From Clostridia bacterium (GTDB taxonomy: Bacteria; Bacillota; Clostridia; UBA1381): a stretch of 64,000 nt of DNA. A program made the translations under genes and the position numbers. A model generated the notes under the pieces. The model did no database searches. It was not told where the DNA came from and saw only the letters and a list, made by a program, of their open reading frames with translations. Positions 59,255-64,000 of the stretch are shown here, in pieces. Location of the stretch: assembly GCA_017621875.1 (NCBI GenBank), contig JAGASE010000021.1, positions 62,001 through 126,000 on the forward strand, written 5' to 3'. The stretch's first letter is position 1, and every line of letters starts with the position of its first letter.

Positions 59255-61693
59255 ATGTTAAAAAAACTACTTAGTACGGTAATGGCATTATCAATGCTGC
59301 TAACGGGAGTGCAGGCATATGCGGCAGATAAATTTGACGCAGACACCGCACCGTACGGAAGCCTTATAAGCTACGGTGATTTTGAAAACAAAACCATTGG
59401 TACCTGGGGCTTGGGTGATGCCCCACCGTCAGACTGTACAATGACAATTGATACAGAGGAATATTGGGACGGAGCAAAGTCGCTCAAAATTTCTGATTTC
59501 GGAAACGGTTCTACTTTTAATGTGGGATTTGACGTGAATTACAAAAGCGAAGAAGAGGCGACAGTAACATTTGAAGCAGGTGAGATTTATCATCTGTCCT
59601 TCTGGCTCAAGCAGGAGTCTGCAGATGCTGACTATCCGGACGGACTCTGGTCGGGACTCACAGTGCAGAATTTCGCAGGAAATGCACTTGTAAACGACGA
59701 GGACTACTACAGATATGTTTTTAACGGAGGAGCTTCAGCAGGAAAGCTTAGTATTGCAAGGCATTCGGATTGGCAGTATAAATCGATTGTTTTTGTGGCA
59801 GGAAATACTGTTGCAAATCCGAGATTGTATATGACTGGTGTTCATAGTGCCAACGAAAACGCATCTACACCGAAAATTAATCTGTGGATAGATAACCTGA
59901 CTATAAGAAAGGTACCGAATCCTGAAAAGTACACTGTTGACGGTGCAAGTATTCTTAATCATACGAACAAGGTTGCACCATACACAAGTGCAGACTACAG
60001 AGACAGCAGAAACAAAAGTGCAACTGCACAGGAGGATGTTATTTCTCAGATTACTTTAAAAAGCTACAGCATGGACGATGAGTACATAAATCTTGTATTT
60101 AATGACGAGATTGGAACAGCAATGGGTGTTTCGGGTGTTGAAAAGGGCTTTTTCAATAAGGACGTATGCTTTGACGTGGTTACCACTATCACTCCAAACC
60201 TGTCAGTTGAAGGTGTAAGAGTAACAGGTGCTCCTACTGCGATGATTGACGCAGAGGCTAAAACCACAACAGTTAAAATTCCGTATACTGCAGAAAATGA
60301 CCCGACATTGCCGATAAGTATGACAGTAAACCATGTATCGGATATTTGGGGCAAGCATATTGATATGAATGCAGACGGCAAGCCGGGAGCAGTTACATTG
60401 ACCTTCCCGAGCATAGAGCAGGCAAAGGCATACGGTAACTTACTGTTAAACGCAGGCTGCGAAAGCCTTGATTTTTGGGGAAAGGTTCAAGGAACTACTC
60501 TTGAATTGGATACGAGTGTTAAAAATTCGGGAAATGCTTCAATAAAGGCGGGCGGAGTTGCAACTCCGGAATATCCGCTGAATCAGGATTTCACAACTTA
60601 TCTTCCTTATGATAAGGACATCGTGTTCAAGGCAAATGTTATGTCGGATATTGATGGCGTTGGAATAACCTATGGATTGGTTATAAACTATATTGAGGAC
60701 GATGCTTCAAAGAGCAAGGTTATATATCTCGGTTATGGTCTTCCTGTAACAAAGGGAGAATTTTCTGAAACCATGATTAAATTCAATATGGCAACAAAGT
60801 GGGCAGATTATGCAAATATTGATGAGTCAAATGTTACGGGCTATCAGTTATTTTCAATGAGAGGTGACTCGACAGGCAGCGACGCAACAATTTGGTTCGA
60901 TGATATGTACTTAGGTGTAATTCCGTCGGATTTGACTGTTGAATCAAGAGGTGCATTCTGCAGCGTTGATAAGGAAACAGGTGCAGAAAAGCTTATTCTT
61001 GCTTTTAAGGCAAACAAGGATATGGGTAAGCCTATTGTAGACGCAGGCGGAATTGATGCGGACGAGATAATCTTTGACGCAGAATTTTCGGATTTGGCTT
61101 TGTCAGAAGTTGTAACGGGAACTCCTACAGTAACATATTCAGGCTATAATACCTTTGTAACCTACGATATCGAGCTGGACGAAATATATGATTCGCTCCC
61201 GTTTGCGGTAAAGGTTACGGGCGTATACAATGTTTACGGCGGAGATATTGCGTCATTTATGGTAGATACTCAGAAGGCATATTCCGATAATGTGCTTGTA
61301 GCATATAAAACAGCACATTTTATTGATGGTGCATGGAGCGACGGCACTGTTTACGGTGCGATATATGATGATGCTAATATAGCACTTGACGAGGCAGTAA
61401 GCAACAGATCAAGATTTAATCTGCTCGTTTATAATCCGACTGAGGCTGCAGTTACGCCTGTATGCTATGTTGCATATTATGACGAGGACGGAAAGCTCTT
61501 AAAGGTAGGAACAAGAACTCTTAGCTCAGTTGAGCCGGGAGAAATAACCTATACTCAGGACACAAGCGATGTTAACAGCGGAAAGTTTATTGATATATTA
61601 AATACCGATAAGGACGCTGCAACAAGCATTTATTCAATGTGGTGGACAGCAGGAAATAATGTTCCTTGTGCACCGAAGATGCTTATTAAATAA
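59255..61693 (+). CDS. Large secreted protein with carbohydrate-binding-like beta-sandwich domains
   Basis: 812 residues. Residues 1-24 form a signal peptide (KKLLSTVMALSMLLTGVQAYAA). Residues about 30-225 (LISYGDFENKTIGTWG, then YHLSFWLKQE and INLWIDNLTIRKV) and about 395-560 (NLLLNAGCESLDFWGKV, ASIKAGG, ATIWFDDMYLGVIP) both have the CBM4/9-like pattern of a G-D-F-E-type opening and a W-x-D-D-x-x-(L/I) closing strand. Ig-like stretches separate them. No glycosidase motif, SLH domain or LPXTG sorting signal was found. Probably an extracellular polysaccharide-binding or surface protein. Confidence 0.75.
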   Translation: MLKKLLSTVMALSMLLTGVQAYAADKFDADTAPYGSLISYGDFENKTIGTWGLGDAPPSDCTMTIDTEEYWDGAKSLKISDFGNGSTFNVGFDVNYKSEEEATVTFEAGEIYHLSFWLKQESADADYPDGLWSGLTVQNFAGNALVNDEDYYRYVFNGGASAGKLSIARHSDWQYKSIVFVAGNTVANPRLYMTGVHSANENASTPKINLWIDNLTIRKVPNPEKYTVDGASILNHTNKVAPYTSADYRDSRNKSATAQEDVISQITLKSYSMDDEYINLVFNDEIGTAMGVSGVEKGFFNKDVCFDVVTTITPNLSVEGVRVTGAPTAMIDAEAKTTTVKIPYTAENDPTLPISMTVNHVSDIWGKHIDMNADGKPGAVTLTFPSIEQAKAYGNLLLNAGCESLDFWGKVQGTTLELDTSVKNSGNASIKAGGVATPEYPLNQDFTTYLPYDKDIVFKANVMSDIDGVGITYGLVINYIEDDASKSKVIYLGYGLPVTKGEFSETMIKFNMATKWADYANIDESNVTGYQLFSMRGDSTGSDATIWFDDMYLGVIPSDLTVESRGAFCSVDKETGAEKLILAFKANKDMGKPIVDAGGIDADEIIFDAEFSDLALSEVVTGTPTVTYSGYNTFVTYDIELDEIYDSLPFAVKVTGVYNVYGGDIASFMVDTQKAYSDNVLVAYKTAHFIDGAWSDGTVYGAIYDDANIALDEAVSNRSRFNLLVYNPTEAAVTPVCYVAYYDEDGKLLKVGTRTLSSVEPGEITYTQDTSDVNSGKFIDILNTDKDAATSIYSMWWTAGNNVPCAPKMLIK

Positions 61694-61735
61694 AAACAAT
61701 AAAAGGTAAAAAGGATAAAAGGACGGTAAAAATCA

Positions 61736-64000
61736 ATGGAAACGATGTATCTTATAGATGACAGCATTTCGCGTTATATAACAAGTTGGGATATAGATGC
61801 AAGGGGCGGCAGTGTAAAGCCGAAGCCGGAGAACGGTGCGTGGTATATACAGCTGAAAAGCAAAAATGACAGATTTGCGAACAGCATGAAGCGTACGCTT
61901 CCGCTGCAAAAAAGCGGTGTTTTGATATATGAAACCGCAATAATGCTTAATATGGAGAAAAGCGGATTTTCTATCAGCTTTTCTGATGAAGAGGATACAC
62001 CGTTTATTGATTTTAACACTAAGGAAAGCGGATTTTATCTTAATGATACATTTATCCGCGAATATGATAAGGACTGTATGTGGCGGTTAAAAATCATCAT
62101 TGATTTGGACCGCGGCATATGCAGCTGTGAGCTTAACGGTAATCCGGCGGCAGAAATCCCCTTCACCGCCGGAGGCGTTAAGCATGTTACGATTAAAACA
62201 CCGAAGCAGAATTGTTATGAAGCACGTATTTATTTTATACGCTGCTACAAGGGGTATCTGATTAACGAAAATTTTGCTCTTTACGGCGGTGGAAATTTGC
62301 CGAAAGGCGACTGGAAGACGGACGGCGATATGTACATAAGAAAAAAAGCCGGACTTTCAGTTCCTTATGACCATGCACTTTATATGAAAAAAGGTGCAAG
62401 TCTGTCGCAGGATATACCTAAGATGGACGGCAGACTTTTAGCAGAGTTTATGACACTGTCCGATAATTTTTCGGTTAAGCTGGGAGAGCTTGAAATAAAA
62501 GCGGATAAAAGCGGGGTTTTTGCAAATAATGAGCGTATCGGCGATACAAGCCTTGCGTATTGGTCGCTTTTCCGAATAGAATATAAAAACGGCGTTGCCG
62601 AAATTAAAATGAACAGAAGGGTAAGATGTGAGATTAAATGTGCCCTTCCCGAAAAGATTGAATTTATAAGCGGAGACGAGCTTTGGGTAGATAATATAAA
62701 GGTTTCCTGCCCGGACCCGATTCCGTCCGATTATGTTCCGAAGCCCAAGCCGGTACGTCGCGATGACATTCACGTGGGAATGATGGCGTGCTCCATCTGG
62801 CATGAGGGCGGTCACTTTGGCTGGGACAAAATAAACCCGTTCCCGGAGCGTAAGCCATATAACGGTTTTTATGACGAGGGAAATATTGAGCAGGCTGACT
62901 GGGAAATCAAATACTTGTGCGAGCATGGCATAGAGTATGAGATTTTCTGCTGGTATGCACCGAGAGAATGGCTTGAGGGTGCTGTTCAGCCGAGAGAAGC
63001 AGCTATTGACGCATTTTTTAATGCTGAATACAGAGATAACTTAAAAATTACATTTATGTGGGAAAACGGTGCAAGTAAGACCTCACAAAAGGGCTTTTAT
63101 GAAAATCTTGTCCCGTATTGGATTGAATATTATTTTAAACAGCCGGAATTTTTGGTAATAGATAACAAGCCGGTAATTTATATATACACACACTGGGGAC
63201 TCCGCGACCACTTTGGTGCTCCTGAAAATACCCGTGCGGCAATGGAGTATCTGGACGCCGAGTGTAAAAAGGCGGGATTTGACGGTGTTATCATTATTCA
63301 GGCACTTAACCAGCGTATTAAAAACGCATTTTTAGAGGTTAAGAGCATGGGTATTGATAATGTTTTCTCCTATGCATGGGGAACGGATTCTACCATCGAC
63401 CAACAGAAGGATGTTCTTACAAAGCAGCATAATTACGGCGTTTTGGATATTGTTCCGACCGTTTCGATAGGATGGGACGATAAGCCGTGGATTGGGCGTG
63501 CGAGCGGATACTATATTCCGCCTAAGGAGCTTACCGAGCTGATAAAATGGGTAAGAAGTGAGCATCATTCACGCTATGAAAAGGATAAGATTGCATCGCG
63601 TATGATGGTTTTGGATAACTGGAATGAATATGGCGAGGGACACTATTTTATGCCGACGCCTATGACAGGATTTGACTATCTTGAGGCAGTAAAAGAGGGA
63701 CTTGAGCTTCAAAACGAGCATAGCGATGTTGTGCCCGAGGGAGCACAGCTTGACAGACTTTGTAAGCTGTATAATACCGATCGCGTTTTGTATAAGACGT
63801 GCTATTTGGCACCTCATGCAAGCGACAGGGTTTTGAAGGGCTGGTATTTTAAGGAAGAAAAGGACGTAGAAAGCTGGAAGGCAAACAGCGGTATTTCAAA
63901 TTTTGTCAAGGGTGAGAATACCATAACGGGTCATACAGAGGCGGACGGTGCATTCACGTTAGAGCTTTCAGAGGGTATTGATATTAACAATGCCTCAACG
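61736..64000 (+). CDS. GH99/WbsX-like protein, 3' end outside window
   Basis: The frame is open from ATG 61736 to the window edge, at least 755 residues. The N-terminal 340 or so residues are beta-rich, like a carbohydrate-binding jelly roll (about 1-180) plus a second. From about residue 340 (RRDDIHVGMMACSIWHEGG) comes a GH99-like TIM barrel: DWEIKYLCEHGIEYEIFCWY, TFMWENG, DNKPVIYIYTHWG, and the signature DNWNEYGEGHYFMP, matching the WbsX/GH99-like W-N-E-W-x-E-G motif. There is no signal peptide, so it is probably cytosolic unlike its upstream neighbour. Related domains are annotated both as mannan-acting glycosidases and as glycosyltransferases. AGGA lies 11 nt before the start. Confidence 0.78.
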   Translation, partial: METMYLIDDSISRYITSWDIDARGGSVKPKPENGAWYIQLKSKNDRFANSMKRTLPLQKSGVLIYETAIMLNMEKSGFSISFSDEEDTPFIDFNTKESGFYLNDTFIREYDKDCMWRLKIIIDLDRGICSCELNGNPAAEIPFTAGGVKHVTIKTPKQNCYEARIYFIRCYKGYLINENFALYGGGNLPKGDWKTDGDMYIRKKAGLSVPYDHALYMKKGASLSQDIPKMDGRLLAEFMTLSDNFSVKLGELEIKADKSGVFANNERIGDTSLAYWSLFRIEYKNGVAEIKMNRRVRCEIKCALPEKIEFISGDELWVDNIKVSCPDPIPSDYVPKPKPVRRDDIHVGMMACSIWHEGGHFGWDKINPFPERKPYNGFYDEGNIEQADWEIKYLCEHGIEYEIFCWYAPREWLEGAVQPREAAIDAFFNAEYRDNLKITFMWENGASKTSQKGFYENLVPYWIEYYFKQPEFLVIDNKPVIYIYTHWGLRDHFGAPENTRAAMEYLDAECKKAGFDGVIIIQALNQRIKNAFLEVKSMGIDNVFSYAWGTDSTIDQQKDVLTKQHNYGVLDIVPTVSIGWDDKPWIGRASGYYIPPKELTELIKWVRSEHHSRYEKDKIASRMMVLDNWNEYGEGHYFMPTPMTGFDYLEAVKEGLELQNEHSDVVPEGAQLDRLCKLYNTDRVLYKTCYLAPHASDRVLKGWYFKEEKDVESWKANSGISNFVKGENTITGHTEADGAFTLELSEGIDINNAST

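Overview
The window reads as chromosomal DNA from an anaerobic, endospore-forming member of the Firmicutes (Bacillota), class Clostridia, probably a gut or plant-fibre-associated lineage. The evidence is an intact sporulation sigma factor K next to the spore protease gpr, the Firmicutes division operon (yggS-sepF-ylmH-divIVA-ileS), HprK, WhiA, the TRAP protein MtrB, meso-diaminopimelate dehydrogenase, consensus TTGACA/TATAAT promoters with 17-18 bp spacers, strong AGGAGG ribosome binding sites and several GTG/TTG starts. No rRNA, tRNA, CRISPR array, insertion sequence or prophage was seen. Species cannot be named from this window.

Layout. 1-10 kb: the 3' end of a GH65 sugar phosphorylase, RNase J, an MFS transporter, a small membrane protein, aconitase, a secreted protein and a ClC chloride channel. 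9.5-13.6 kb: an AraC regulator divergent from a DUF4965 (glutaminase-A-like) protein, then diaminopimelate dehydrogenase. 13.7-20.1 kb: metal homeostasis. On the minus strand lie csoR-copA, with a CopZ domain fused to the CopA C terminus behind a retained internal ribosome binding site, and a DtxR-family regulator with iron-type ligands. On the plus strand lies a feo operon (feoA, feoB, a Cys-rich peptide, DUF2325) with three GTTAG-N6-CTAAC-type boxes. 20.2-23.2 kb, minus strand: rlmH, yycJ, murA and rpmB.

23.4-35.3 kb: hprK, then murB-rapZ-whiA-dnaE, then mtrB (TRAP) behind a long structured leader, a small protein, pfkA, manA, a ROK sugar kinase and a 2-hydroxyacid dehydrogenase; much of this is sugar entry into glycolysis and its control. 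35.4-44.9 kb: lon-engB-HlyD-like-yggS-sepF-ylmH-divIVA-ileS, a dense cell-division and translation operon. 45-52 kb: a PfkB kinase overlapping a PHP-type histidinol phosphatase, then lspA-rluD-ddl-murI-DUF1934-S41 protease, an envelope-biogenesis operon.

52.3-59 kb: a small XRE regulator, a NifU-like scaffold paired with a GGGtGRT-family protein (a two-gene unit of unknown function), sigK, gpr and a YmfF/YmfH pair of M16 peptidases. 59.2-64 kb: a large secreted carbohydrate-binding-type protein and a GH99/WbsX-like protein that runs off the window.

Most genes are ordinary housekeeping genes. The points most worth follow-up are the copA::copZ overlap with an internal start, the NifU-like/GGGtGRT pair, the TRAP gene and its leader, the iron boxes (one at the 3' end of its operon), and several palindromes placed exactly on promoters.
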